64,000 bases of DNA from Rhabdophis nuchalis (Eukaryota; Chordata; Lepidosauria; Squamata; Natricidae), in the NCBI GenBank assembly GCA_039707465.1, contig CM077644.1, positions 77,336,875-77,400,874 on the forward strand, in the 5' to 3' direction. Under the pieces are notes generated by a model. It saw only the letters and a program-made list of their open reading frames with translations. It was not told the DNA's origin and ran no database searches. The translations under genes were made by a program, and so were the position numbers. Shown here piece by piece: positions 12,472 to 21,608 of this stretch. Positions within the stretch are counted from its first letter, which is position 1, and each line of letters starts with the position of its first letter.

Positions 12472-14175
12472 ATGGCTGAGCAATCTGCCGCCGGAGGAAG
12501 CCCTGTTCCTTCTCCCTCTCCTCCCCTCCCATCCACCTCTAGGGCGAGTAGAGCTACAACTAGGGCCTCTTCCCTGCCACCGCGTGCTTCGGCCGCGGCC
12601 CCCGGGAAGGCCGCAAAACGTCCGGATAGGGGGAAATCGAGCGCGGCCGCGCGCATAGCTCCCAGGGCCCCGCCTTCTCTTTTGCCCGAGGGGTCTAGCC
12701 CGGAGTTGCCCGTCGCCTCTCCTCCCGTGCGGGGGTGGTCCCCGGATGCTCCGCCGGTATTACAGGCCCAAAATGAAGGCCTTCCTTCAGTTCCTTTGGG
12801 GACCGCAGGGCCTACCGGGGCTTTAGCTGGCCCTGGGCCTTCCAGATCAAGGCCTTCGGCCACATTTACTCCTACGGCCGCGGGCCTGCGAATCTCTGAA
12901 GGTTCGGGGGAAGAACTTTCCCCTGGCATCCGCAGCATGATTGCTGCGGCCATTTCTCAGGGCGTGGATGCTGAACTATTGCGCAGGACCCATAGGCCTA
13001 CAATCCCGGCCTTGCCTAGGGATCCCTCTGTTTCCCTGGTCGATCCGGCCTCCCCCAGTCATTCCCTACTGAGTGAGGGCCTTGAGTTAGTAGAGGAAGG
13101 GGAACTTCCTGAATACGATCTGTCTGAGGATGAAGGGTTAGCGCAGGGATCTGCAATTCACTCTGGTCTGTTTAGTCCGGCCTTGTTCAAATCTTTATTG
13201 TTTAAGGCCAAGGCCACGGCTCACATGGGAGGGGCCTCATCCCAACCTGGCACTGATGTAGGTTTCGAGGCCGCGGATCGTGTTTTTGCGGAACAGGTCC
13301 AGGAGCAGGATTTGGTTCCCTGTCCCAAACTATTCATGGACCTCATCCAAAAGCAATGGGAACAACCCACAGCTATTTCTCCCCCCAGCAATGGGGACAG
13401 GAAACTGTACGCCTCAGCCACGGATCTGGACAACCTTCTCCAATTCCCAACGGTTGATCCGCCAGTGGCGGCCTTGGCCTCCCCTGCATTGATCCCTTCA
13501 GAGATTTCTGAGGGCCTCAAAGCCGAGGACCGCAAGGCGGAGATTGTTATTCGCAAAACGCATCAGGCTTCGGCCTGGGCATTGAAGGCTGCAACCGCAG
13601 CCTCTTTCTTCAATAGGACTTCACTTCTATGGCTTAGGCAATTACAAGACAGACTGGCCCCAGAGGACTTCCGCCTGCACCAGGATGTCAACAAACTGGT
13701 GGCGGCCCTGGAATTCTCTGCGGATGCCACCCTCACGGCGGCCAAGTTCGCATCCAGGGCGGTGGCATCCAATGTGGCTTCCCGCAGGCTTCTTTGGCTC
13801 CGCCACTGGCAGGCGGACGTCCGTTCAAAGTGGCGTCTGGCCTCTACCCCGTTCAAAGGGGGGTCTCTCTTTGGAGCGGCCTTGGATCCTATTCTAGTTG
13901 AAACTAGGGATAAGCGGAAGGTCCTTCCTTCAGTGGCTAGGCGATCTGACCGTAGGCATCAGCCCTTCCCTCGGAGGCAGTCCTTTCGGGGAGGCGACTC
14001 GGGGTTCTCAACAGCACCCTATCACCAGTCCTATGCTAGACCATACGCCCCAGCTCAGGACAGAGGTCAGGACAGGCCCGCAAACCGGGATCGGAACAGG
14101 CAGCCGCCCGGTCAGGCGATGCACAGACGGCCCTTTCGAGGTTCTGGCAACCGTCCCTTTCGCCGCTACCGGTGA
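12472..14175 (+). CDS. DIRS gag-like protein (ORF1)
   Basis: A 567-residue open frame in the gag position of a DIRS element. The N-terminal third is Pro/Ser/Ala-rich and low complexity. A central segment has LFKSLLFKAKATAHMGG (around residue 240), and a later Leu/Trp block reads LLWLRQLQDR then LLWLRHWQADVRSKW. Both blocks are conserved in the fossil copy at 4.1-4.7 kb. The last about 90 residues are Arg/Gln/Pro-rich and basic (ending RPFRRYR), suiting nucleic-acid binding. No CCHC zinc knuckle is seen. The ATG at 12472 is the first in frame after the leader. The 3' end overlaps ORF2 in another frame. Function is inferred from position and conservation with the older copy. Confidence 0.85.
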   Translation: MAEQSAAGGSPVPSPSPPLPSTSRASRATTRASSLPPRASAAAPGKAAKRPDRGKSSAAARIAPRAPPSLLPEGSSPELPVASPPVRGWSPDAPPVLQAQNEGLPSVPLGTAGPTGALAGPGPSRSRPSATFTPTAAGLRISEGSGEELSPGIRSMIAAAISQGVDAELLRRTHRPTIPALPRDPSVSLVDPASPSHSLLSEGLELVEEGELPEYDLSEDEGLAQGSAIHSGLFSPALFKSLLFKAKATAHMGGASSQPGTDVGFEAADRVFAEQVQEQDLVPCPKLFMDLIQKQWEQPTAISPPSNGDRKLYASATDLDNLLQFPTVDPPVAALASPALIPSEISEGLKAEDRKAEIVIRKTHQASAWALKAATAASFFNRTSLLWLRQLQDRLAPEDFRLHQDVNKLVAALEFSADATLTAAKFASRAVASNVASRRLLWLRHWQADVRSKWRLASTPFKGGSLFGAALDPILVETRDKRKVLPSVARRSDRRHQPFPRRQSFRGGDSGFSTAPYHQSYARPYAPAQDRGQDRPANRDRNRQPPGQAMHRRPFRGSGNRPFRRYR

Positions 14176-16066
14176 CTTCCCCGGGGTCGGTTCTATTGGC
14201 GGCCGACTCTCAGCTTTCGCTCGCCAATGGACCGAGACCACCTCAGACGCCTGGGCACTTCAAACTGTGACCCAGGGTCTCACACTAGAATTTCTCTCTC
14301 TCCCCCCGAGACGCTTCATCAGGTGCCCGGTACCCAGGTGCCCGTCCAAGCGGCGACTCATGGACGCCGAAATCGACCATCTCTTGGACATCGATGCCAT
14401 CGAGCAGGTGCCTCTGGGTCAGACTAGATTGGGGTTTTACTCCATCCTGTTCCTTGTTCCAAAGGGCTCGGGGGGATGGCGAGCTATTCTCGATTTGAAA
14501 CGGCTCAATTATTACCTGAAGTATCGCAAATTCAAGATGCAGTCTCTAAAGAGCATCTTGCTGTCTATACGTCAAGGAGATTACATGACGTCTATAGATA
14601 TCAAGGAGGCCTACCTCCACGTGCCCATTCATCCAGCCCATCGGAGGTTCCTCAGATTCCAGTACGCGGGGCGGCATTATCAGTATCGGGCCCTCCCGTT
14701 CGGCCTCTCCTCGGCTCCACGCACCTTCACCAAATTGCTGGCGGTAGTGGCGGCTGCCCTACGAGCGGTGCCAGTGAGAGTCAATTGTTACCTAGACGAC
14801 ATCCTGGTCCTTTCGTCGTCCCACCACCTCGCTCGTCAGGACCTTCAAACCACCATGGAGTCCCTTCAACGTCACGGGTTCGTCCTGAACCTTCCGAAGA
14901 GCCACCTACACCCGACCAGGTCCCTGCTCCACCTGGGCACAATCCTCGACTCTGTCAATTGCATCGTCTCTCTCTCCCAGGACAGGCGTCGAAGCATACA
15001 GACCTTGGCCTCACAGATTCTCCGTCTGAAGTTCCCGTCTCTGGCTTCCCTATCGAAACTTCTCGGGAAGATGGTCTCTTGCATAGATGTCGTTCCATGG
15101 GCCCGGTTCCACGCACGTCAACTGCAGTGGTTCTTGCTTCCATACCAGCGGAATCACACCAGCCACTCCAACGCCAAGACACGTCTTCCACCCAAGGTAC
15201 TGCGATCTCTACGTTGGTGGACGTCCTCCAGCCTCACCAAGGGGTGCTTATTCAAGGAGCCGGAACGGGTCGTGGTGACGACCGACGCGAGCCTCTTCGG
15301 CTGGGGAGCCCATTCCGAGGGTCTGGTGGCGCAAGGCAGGTGGTCGCCCCAGGAACTGCGCAACAGCATAAACTGGCTGGAGCTCCGCGCCATTCGCCTG
15401 GCTCTTCGCAAGTTCCACCCGACGGTGTCAGCTTCTCACGTTCTGGTTCTGACGGACAATGTGGCATCCAAGGCCCATGTGAACCGCCAGGGGGGAACCC
15501 ACTCCAGGGCCCTTCTACAGGAGTCCGAACTCCTTTTTCACTGGGCGGAGAGGAACCTGCTGTCCATCAAGGCGGAGCACATCTCGGGTGCCTCCAACAC
15601 ACAGGCAGACTGGCTGAGCAGGGCCACGGTCGATCAGGGGGAGTGGCAACTGCACCCCTCTCTCTTCCGGGAATTATCGACCAGGTTCGGCCATCCACAA
15701 GTGGACCTCTTTGCGCAGCCTCACAATGCGCAGCTGGAACGGTTCTTCTCCAGGTTCAGGACACCAGGAGCGGAGGCCACAGATGCTCTCCGCAGTCCAT
15801 GGCCAGAGACGCTGCTGTATGCCTTTCCTCCGCTGCCTCTAGTACCTGTCGTCATCCAAAAGATCCTGGCGGAAAGGGCGGAGGTCCTCCTCGTCGCCCC
15901 AATGTGGCCCAGGCGCCCGTGGTACGCAGATCTGGTACATCTGTCCGTGTCCCCTCCATGGCGCATCCCGGACGACCAGATCGTTCTATCCCAGGGGCCT
16001 CTAGTCCACCCGGACCCTCAACGCCTGCAACTAGCCGTGTGGCATGTGAGCGGGCTCTCCTTCTGA
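13898..16066 (+). CDS. DIRS reverse transcriptase - RNase H - methylase-like protein (ORF2)
   Basis: A 722-codon frame; the first ATG lies inside gag, so the true start is uncertain. The conserved part starts after the gag stop (SIGGRLSAFARQW). The RT core has LVPKGSGGWRAILDLKRLN (about residue 186), MTSIDIKEAYLHVPI, LPFGLSSAPRTFTKLL and catalytic YLDD (about residue 298; bases 14789-14800). RNase H follows with TTDASLFGWGAH (about 460), SINWLELRAIRLAL, LTDN and NTQADWLSR (about 570). The C-terminal block (about 595-685) has VDLFAQPHNAQL, LLYAFPPLPLVP and LVAPMWPRRPWYADL, the Dam-methylase-like domain typical of DIRS polyproteins. All key acidic residues are present. The end overlaps ORF3 by about 109 nt. 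It probably copies element RNA into circular DNA. Confidence 0.93.
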   Translation: MKLGISGRSFLQWLGDLTVGISPSLGGSPFGEATRGSQQHPITSPMLDHTPQLRTEVRTGPQTGIGTGSRPVRRCTDGPFEVLATVPFAATGDFPGVGSIGGRLSAFARQWTETTSDAWALQTVTQGLTLEFLSLPPRRFIRCPVPRCPSKRRLMDAEIDHLLDIDAIEQVPLGQTRLGFYSILFLVPKGSGGWRAILDLKRLNYYLKYRKFKMQSLKSILLSIRQGDYMTSIDIKEAYLHVPIHPAHRRFLRFQYAGRHYQYRALPFGLSSAPRTFTKLLAVVAAALRAVPVRVNCYLDDILVLSSSHHLARQDLQTTMESLQRHGFVLNLPKSHLHPTRSLLHLGTILDSVNCIVSLSQDRRRSIQTLASQILRLKFPSLASLSKLLGKMVSCIDVVPWARFHARQLQWFLLPYQRNHTSHSNAKTRLPPKVLRSLRWWTSSSLTKGCLFKEPERVVVTTDASLFGWGAHSEGLVAQGRWSPQELRNSINWLELRAIRLALRKFHPTVSASHVLVLTDNVASKAHVNRQGGTHSRALLQESELLFHWAERNLLSIKAEHISGASNTQADWLSRATVDQGEWQLHPSLFRELSTRFGHPQVDLFAQPHNAQLERFFSRFRTPGAEATDALRSPWPETLLYAFPPLPLVPVVIQKILAERAEVLLVAPMWPRRPWYADLVHLSVSPPWRIPDDQIVLSQGPLVHPDPQRLQLAVWHVSGLSF

Positions 16067-17124
16067 AACAACATTTTTCAGAGAAGGTCATCGCAACGAT
16101 ACAAGCGGCCAGGCGCCCGTCCACACTTCGCATATACGAGGCCACCTGGCGCGCCTTTTGTTCCTGGTGTCGCACGGCGCATGTGGAACCCTTGCGGGCA
16201 ACCATTCCACAAGTACTTGATTTCCTCCAATCGGGCTTGGACAAAGGACTTGCTCCCAACACGCTCCGTCGGCAGACGGCGGCCCTATCCACGGTGTTGA
16301 TCTGCGGTGGGTCTCGATCCCTGGCTCGTCATCCCAGGTTTCGCAGCTTTATACGGGGCGCTTCTAACATCAGCCCGCCCGTTGTGCACCGCTATCCCAC
16401 ATGGGATCTTCCACTCGTGCTCCAAGCTCTCACCGCGGCTCCGTTCGAACCCCTTCGAACTGTCAGCCTTCGGCTGCTTACTCTGAAAACGGCGTTCCTG
16501 GTTGCTGTGACGTCCGCGAGGAGGGTTTCGGAACTGGCCGCGTTATCAGTTCGCGACGACCTTTGTATTTTCCATCCGAACAAGGTTGTGCTTCGTCTGG
16601 ACCCGGCCTTCATCCCGAAGGTCAACACGCCATTCCACAGGGCGCAGGAACTCGTCCTCCCGGATTTTTGTCCGCACCCGTCCCGTCCACAGGAGCGCCA
16701 ATGGCATCACTTGGACGTCCGTAGGGCGCTTCGTAGATATATTAAACGCACGGCTTCCTTCCGACGTTCAGAGGCCTTATTCGTGTCGTTCCAGCCGACT
16801 TCCATGGGTCAGAAGGTGTCAGCTAACACGATAGGGCGCTGGATTAAGGCTTGTATTGCCCTGGCCTATGACAGCCGTTCTCGTCCCTCTCCAAGACGCA
16901 TCGTTCCGCATTCCACCAGGAGCGCCGCTACGACCGCGGCTTGGGCGGCGCAGGCATCTGTAGAGGACATTTGCAGGGCAGCGACATGGTCGTCCCCTTC
17001 ACCGTTTATACGGCATTACCGGATTGACTCTTATGCCTCGGCCGAGGCTGCCTTTGGGCGGAGAGTGCTCCAGAGAGTTGTGGCCACACCTGCAGCTCCT
17101 GAACAGCCTCGTTCCCGCCCCTGA
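15958..17124 (+). CDS. DIRS tyrosine recombinase (ORF3)
   Basis: A 388-residue tyrosine recombinase if it starts at the ATG at 15958. The frame stays open further upstream, so the start is inferred. An N-terminal core-binding-like segment (STLRIYEATWRAFCSWC) precedes the catalytic domain. Catalytic residues are visible: Arg in TSARRVSELAAL (about residue 188), His-x-x-Arg in PHSTRSAATTAAW (His 318, Arg 321), a Trp in RAATWSSPSPFI, and the nucleophilic Tyr in IRHYRIDSYAS (about 354). It replaces the integrase of LTR elements and is expected to insert the circular DNA at a short GTT-type core without target duplication. It ends 20 bp before the internal complementary region. No damage is seen. 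Confidence 0.93.
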   Translation: MAHPGRPDRSIPGASSPPGPSTPATSRVACERALLLKQHFSEKVIATIQAARRPSTLRIYEATWRAFCSWCRTAHVEPLRATIPQVLDFLQSGLDKGLAPNTLRRQTAALSTVLICGGSRSLARHPRFRSFIRGASNISPPVVHRYPTWDLPLVLQALTAAPFEPLRTVSLRLLTLKTAFLVAVTSARRVSELAALSVRDDLCIFHPNKVVLRLDPAFIPKVNTPFHRAQELVLPDFCPHPSRPQERQWHHLDVRRALRRYIKRTASFRRSEALFVSFQPTSMGQKVSANTIGRWIKACIALAYDSRSRPSPRRIVPHSTRSAATTAAWAAQASVEDICRAATWSSPSPFIRHYRIDSYASAEAAFGRRVLQRVVATPAAPEQPRSRP

Positions 17125-17144
17125 CGTCTACTGCTTTGGCATGT

Positions 17145-17237
17145 CCCATGCTTTGGATTCCCCAAAGCAGCACACAGGAGAACGACCGTTGACTTACCTG
17201 AACGGTCCTTCTATGTGTGCTGCGTAGGGGAATCCAA
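17145..17237 (+). repeat. DIRS internal complementary region (ICR)
   Basis: A 93-bp segment that joins copies of both element ends. Bases 17145-17183 are the exact reverse complement of the left end (11597-11635, 39 bp). Bases 17181-17237 are the exact reverse complement of the right end (17447-17503, 57 bp). The halves share AAC at 17181-17183, corresponding to the GTT at each outer end. In DIRS models the ICR aligns the two ends of the cDNA so they can be ligated into a circle. Confidence 0.96.
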
Positions 17238-17353
17238 CCCCACCCGTTCGGCTTCGGCTGTTCGGCCCCTTCCTACCTGACTGTGACGGATCACCGGACT
17301 TGGCTCATTGTCGTTCTGAACTATTGGACTCTTAGACGGCTTCCCTTCGTATG

Positions 17354-17470
17354 AATAAACTGAGCATGTGCGGAAGGAGGAGGTGTGGCCATCTATTCAA
17401 ATAACTCAGTCGTCTCTAGGCTAGAAGGCTATGTTAAACCCATGCTTTGGATTCCCCTACGCAGCACACA
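17354..17470 (-). repeat. DIRS right inverted terminal repeat
   Basis: The inverted complement of 11604-11720 (115 of 117 positions). Outside it the right end extends 33 bp further (TAGAAGGACC to GGTCGTT), which the left end lacks. This extension is represented in the ICR. Confidence 0.95.
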
Positions 17471-17503
17471 TAGAAGGACCGTTCAGGTAAGTCAACGGTC
17501 GTT

Positions 17504-18543
17504 TTTTAAACTGAATGACTGCTTTGCATAGAGAAATACTAAGTGGGAAATTAAGAGAATGAAAGCGGAGATGCTAATCATGATGCTTTCCCATTGCTGG
17601 AGATGGGGTGGTGAAAAACTCATACTAAATATTGTAAGGGTGGCAACAATGAGGATAATTGCAGGGCAAAATGAATAGCTTCTGCAAGAGACTTTGGGAA
17701 TTGAACTTGGCAATGTAGAAGTGGTCTTGAACAAATAAGGCTCTCTTAAGAAATATGTCAGTTTCAAATTACACTGCAGACTGTTGAGACACATATGCAA
17801 TAGGTGAAATTCTCTGATGTTTGAACATTTTAATCTCCAATTTTATGTGGAGATTTATTATTTGAAACATGCAGACTTTTTAATAACAGAACAAAAAGAA
17901 AGATAGCAACTTTTAAAATTTACAAGGAAGGAAGTTGTTTAGTTCCTTCATAGATAAAGAGAAACTTTTCAGTGAAACACGAAGGTTAGTTTATTAGTTA
18001 TTCATATTTTCATATTTTTTTAATGTTATGATTATTTTGCTATATTTGCTTTTTGCAAACGATGATAGTCTAAAATTTTCAATAAAAGATAATTATGATA
18101 GGCTGCCCTATTCGCTGAATCTCGTAATATCCCTCTTAGCTTTTTTAATTGGGGAGTTCTTAGCTCTTTTACCAATAACTTCTCCCTTCAGCCAAGCTCT
18201 AAAAAATAGAAGGGAAAATGCGTTGTATCCTCATATAGATACAATACTTAAGAAATCTTACGTCAGTGATATAACCAACCATATATGAGAAAGATTTATA
18301 TGAGAAATTCCTTTTTTAAGTCAATGAAGTCTCTGTATTTTTAAAAAAGAATTTTAAAAAAGAGAAAATAGGAGAAAAAAGAGAAAATCAACAATCAAAT
18401 ATATAGAATTTCAAATAAAGAAGCTATAGTTACCACAATTACAAAAAATCTGTGATCTTGTCTTTCAATATTTGTTCTAAGAACAAATCAGAGAAGATGG
18501 TTGGAGAGAAATACTCAGGCTTTTCCTTGTAAATTTTGATAGA
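17504..18543. other. AT-rich non-coding stretch, nothing recognised
   Basis: The right flank of the DIRS insertion. Joined to the left flank, the empty site would read ACCTT-GTT-TTTTAAA. I recognise no repeat or exon here. Confidence 0.45.
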
Positions 18544-19065
18544 TACTGAATTTTTGGGAGTATAGAGTATAGAAAAGAGGCTGAAAATCTGGGTGCATCT
18601 TATACACTGAATACAGCATTTTTTTGCCTCCTGAAACCCGCCCCCTTCACCAAAATTGTCATGCATAGCTTTTAGGAGGCTTTCAGAGAGCTCCTGGGGG
18701 CTGGGGAGGGCAGAAATGAGCAAAAAATGGACTGTTTTTTGCTCGTTTTGGTCCCCCAGCCCACAGGAGCACTCTAAGCCTCCTAAAGGCTATCCATGCC
18801 CTTTTTGGGACAGAAAATGGGCCCGTGTTTGTGAAAAATGGGCCATTTTTTGCTCGTTTTTGCCCCTCCCCTCCAGGAGCACTCTACAAGCCTCCTAAAG
18901 GCTATTCATGCCTATTTTGGGGAGAAAAAAACAGGCATGTTTTCACAAAAAACGGGCCGTTTTTGGGAGGTTTGCAGAGTGCAAAAACATTTTTTTTAAT
19001 TTGCCACTTCAAAACCTTGGTGTGTCTTATATTCTGGTGCTTCTTATACTCCAAAAAATACGGTA
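18544..19065. mobile_element. TA-flanked MITE (TACCGTATTTTTCGG family), copy 1
   Basis: 522 bp with degenerate terminal inverted repeats: the left end TACTGAATTTTTGGGAGTAT matches the inverted complement of the right end ACTCCAAAAAATACGGTA. Inside are the family motifs GAGGCTGAAAATCTGGGTGC and TCTTATACACTGAATACAGC and repeated CACTCTA(C)AAGCCTCCTAAAGG blocks. There is no transposase. TA at both ends suggests a Tc1/mariner-like origin, but I am not certain of the superfamily. Confidence 0.75.
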
Positions 19066-19495
19066 GCTCTTCCTGGTCCTCTAGCAGGATCCTTGTTTTT
19101 GTAGGATGCAGAGATGGAATGTGCCTTTGCAAACAAGTAAAATACTCTGTTTTTCATGGCCCGAGTCTAGCCAGCAAATCAGAAATGATCTAGGGATAAA
19201 CCTTCCTTACTTGGTGGAATAATAAAAGCACAACCTGGTTGCCATCAGCTTAAATGGGGTTTCATTGCAGAAGGTTTTAGAGGAAACTAAGCTGAATTCC
19301 ATTTCTTTAGATTTCTCAGCATGGGATTAGTTAATTGAGTATTTTAGGAACACTGTTGTGCCATTCTAAAACAGGGGGGATATCATAACATCAATTAATT
19401 GGGGATGTCATAACATCAATCAATTAATTACAATATATGTATTGTAATTGTTCTTCAGTATTTGAGGAACTGCCACAAACAAGAGGAGATCAACT
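19066..19495. other. Non-coding stretch, nothing recognised
   Basis: AT-rich spacer between two MITE copies. A short near-tandem repeat of CATAACATCAATTAATT type lies at about 19384-19425. No gene is seen. Confidence 0.4.
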
Positions 19496-20262
19496 TAGCG
19501 TATTTTTCGGAGTATAAGACGCATCTTTTTTCCTCTAAAAAGAGGCTGAAAATCTGGGTGCGTGTCAGCCTCCGCTTTGCTGTTTGCTTTGGCTGCCATA
19601 TGAAACGGGGAGGGGGAGGATTTGCTATTGGGCTATGGGAATATATGGTGCACGAGAGTGATTTGCATAAAGGAGTACATTATCGCCATCTACTTCGCAT
19701 ACCAGTGGCTGGGGCCGTGCGCTGGTCAAGGCCAACGGTCCTGCATACCATCTTGATGATGCTCCTTGAAGATGCGACCCACATGACACCTGAGGGGCTT
19801 GCGTATTGGACAATGGGGTGGGGGTTATTGAGAAAGGGGGTTGGACATATATTGATATATATGCTTTTCACGCCTACACGCTTCAGACCTTGCTTAGCAT
19901 CTATGCTATTCATTTCATAACCAGTAAAAGTACTTTTAATTCCATCCAAAATGGAGTTGAGGGGTTTCTTTCTTGGTTATCGTTAGAAGCAGACCTGACA
20001 GTGCGTCTTATACATCGAATACAGCATTTTTTGCCTCCCAAAACCCCACCCCCTTCACCAAAATGGCTATGCCTAGCCTTACGGAGGCTTCCAGAGAGCT
20101 CCTGGGGGCTGGGGAGGGCTGGGAGGGTGTTTTTTGCCCCCTCAGCTCCCAGAAGCACTCTATAAGCCTCCATAGGGCTATGCATTCAATTTATTTGGCA
20201 CAAAAATGGCCCGTTTTCACGATAAATGGGCGGTTTTTTGCTCATTTGCTCCCCTGTTCTAA
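19496..20262. mobile_element. TA-flanked MITE copy 2, split by a solo LTR
   Basis: Starts with TTAGCGTATTTTTCGGAGTA and continues to GAAAATCTGGGTGCG (19562). It resumes at 20001 with GTGCGTCTTATACATCGAAT and the same interior as copies 1 and 3 (CACCCCCTTCACCAAAATGG). A 438-bp LTR interrupts it. The right inverted repeat is not visible, so this end is truncated or decayed; 20262 is approximate. Confidence 0.75.
19563..20000 (+). mobile_element. Solo LTR with 5-bp target duplication
   Basis: A 438-bp segment starting TGTCAGCCTCC and ending AGACCTGACA, so its tips form the TGTCAG/CTGACA inverted repeat. GTGCG flanks both sides (19558-19562 and 20001-20005), and removing the segment with one GTGCG restores the MITE sequence. 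TG...CA ends with a 5-bp duplication fit an LTR retrotransposon or endogenous retrovirus reduced to a solo LTR by recombination. No internal coding sequence remains. I cannot name the family. Orientation is a guess. Confidence 0.8.
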
Positions 20263-20815
20263 AGGCTGTAAGTCAAACTTGCAGAATTCCATAGTGAAAT
20301 AATTCATTTTTAAAATGAAGAACTAAAACCGGGTTCAGTAATTTCTTGGTAGAAAAGAAATTGAAGTTGCAGAGCATATTTAAAATGTTAACCTTGGAAT
20401 ATTTTGCTAATGGTAGGCAAAGAAAAAGTGGGCAAGGAGAGCTCATTCCACTCTTAAAGCCAAACACACAAATGCCATGGAAGGAAGTTCTACCTTTAGC
20501 AAGTACTGGCTTAATAGATTAAGGAAAAACGGATGAAAAGGATTATAGGATTCAGTATGCTGATCTGGGAGATATATGCATTTCTCCTTCTTAATTTGTA
20601 ATTAAAAAATACATACCCCAACTTCTCTGGAGCATTAGATGAATTAGAAGTTCTCTGAAAGGACAGGCTCAAGAAAGGTTATCTGCCAAGTTAAGGATGA
20701 ATTTCACTTTTTTTTTTTGGTAAACAGTGCAAAACGTATCCTTTTATTCTACTCAGCTTTTGTTTTTTTCATAGCACTTGAAATGTAAGGAATAAAGTGA
20801 GCAGGTAAAGGAAAT
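20263..20815. other. Non-coding stretch, nothing recognised
   Basis: AT-rich sequence between the MITE and an L1 3' end. No gene or repeat is recognised. Confidence 0.4.
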
Positions 20816-21608
20816 AGTGATTGTCTGGGCTAAAATTTTTGGATACGCAATAAAATTAGATAAATGGCAGAAACTCTGGGATAGAAATGTTAAATTGACT
20901 ATGTCAACTGCATATAAAGAAAATTTATATAAAATGTTTTATAGATGGCATTTCGCACCGGCAAGACTGGCAAAAATGTTTAAAGATAGATCCGTTAAAT
21001 GTTGGAAGTGCAATCAAACCCCTTGCTCATATTTCCATATACGGTAGACATGCCCAAAATTTAAAAAATATTGGATGAAAATACATACTTGGTTGGAAAA
21101 AATGACAAAACAACACATAGACTTGAAACCAGAAATATTTTTATTGAGCATTTTACCGGAAAAATATGATAAAAGGACTATATTTGATTTTACATGTACT
21201 CACTGCAGCCAGAATTGTATTTGCACAACAATGGAAGAATGAGATCCCAACGGATGAGAGTGTAATTAAGAAAATATTAGAATGTGCAGAAATGGATAGA
21301 CCAATGCTTACTATTAAGGATAAAGAAGAAACTGAATATTTTTTTTATGTGGGACTTATTTTGTCAATGGTTAGACACCAGAAACAGAAGTTAGAAATGG
21401 GGAGACATAAAAAGAGGAAATGTTAAAGTGGAGAATTGTAAAAGTAGATAATGTTAAATATTATTTTTATTACAATATCAATGTTATTGTGATGAATACT
21501 ACTGTAAACATTTGGATTATGACTGCTTAAAAACAATTGTATCCAGACTACACACTTTTTGAGGGAAATTGAATTTTTATATGTTATAACAATAAAATAA
21601 ATAAAACA
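20816..21608 (+). mobile_element. L1 LINE, 5'-truncated 3' end
   Basis: The plus strand encodes the C-terminal part of a squamate L1 ORF2: LDKWQKLWDRNVKLTMSTAY, LYKMFYRWHFAPARLAKMF, VKCWKCNQTPCSYFHIR (a Cys-rich C-terminal motif). After a shift it gives ILHVLTAARIVFAQQWKNEI, the block also found in the minus-strand L1 at 8.9 kb. A stop and frame change interrupt it. It ends in an A-rich AATAAAATAAATAAAAC tail. Confidence 0.88.

Larger units (their letters stand above)
11597..17503 (+). mobile_element. Complete DIRS-type tyrosine-recombinase retrotransposon
   Basis: A 5.9-kb element with full DIRS architecture. It has a 117-bp left ITR (11604-11720), a CpG-rich leader (11721-12471), overlapping gag, RT-RNase H-methylase-like and tyrosine recombinase ORFs, an internal complementary region (17145-17237) and a right ITR (17354-17470) with a longer right terminal extension to 17503. 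Both outer ends carry GTT (11597-11599 and 17501-17503), and there is no target-site duplication, as expected for recombinase-mediated integration. The ITRs differ at 2 of 117 positions, and the ICR halves match the two ends perfectly. No stop interrupts the three ORFs. DIRS elements replicate through a circular DNA intermediate. The element is GC-rich compared with its AT-rich flanks. Confidence 0.96.

Noticed and set aside
11780..12658. 292-codon frame overlapping the DIRS leader
   Set aside because: GC-rich leader composition explains it; no domain, and the gag frame starting at 12472 is conserved in the older copy.
12423..12953. Minus-strand 176-codon frame opposite gag
   Set aside because: A shadow of the GC-rich gag frame.
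14476..15957. N-terminal half of the long frame-1 ORF upstream of the recombinase
   Set aside because: Low-complexity Pro/Ser/Gly translation of the RT coding sequence in another frame; only the part from about 15958 has recombinase features.
19462..19920. 152-codon plus-strand frame
   Set aside because: It runs across the MITE/solo LTR boundary and has no domain.
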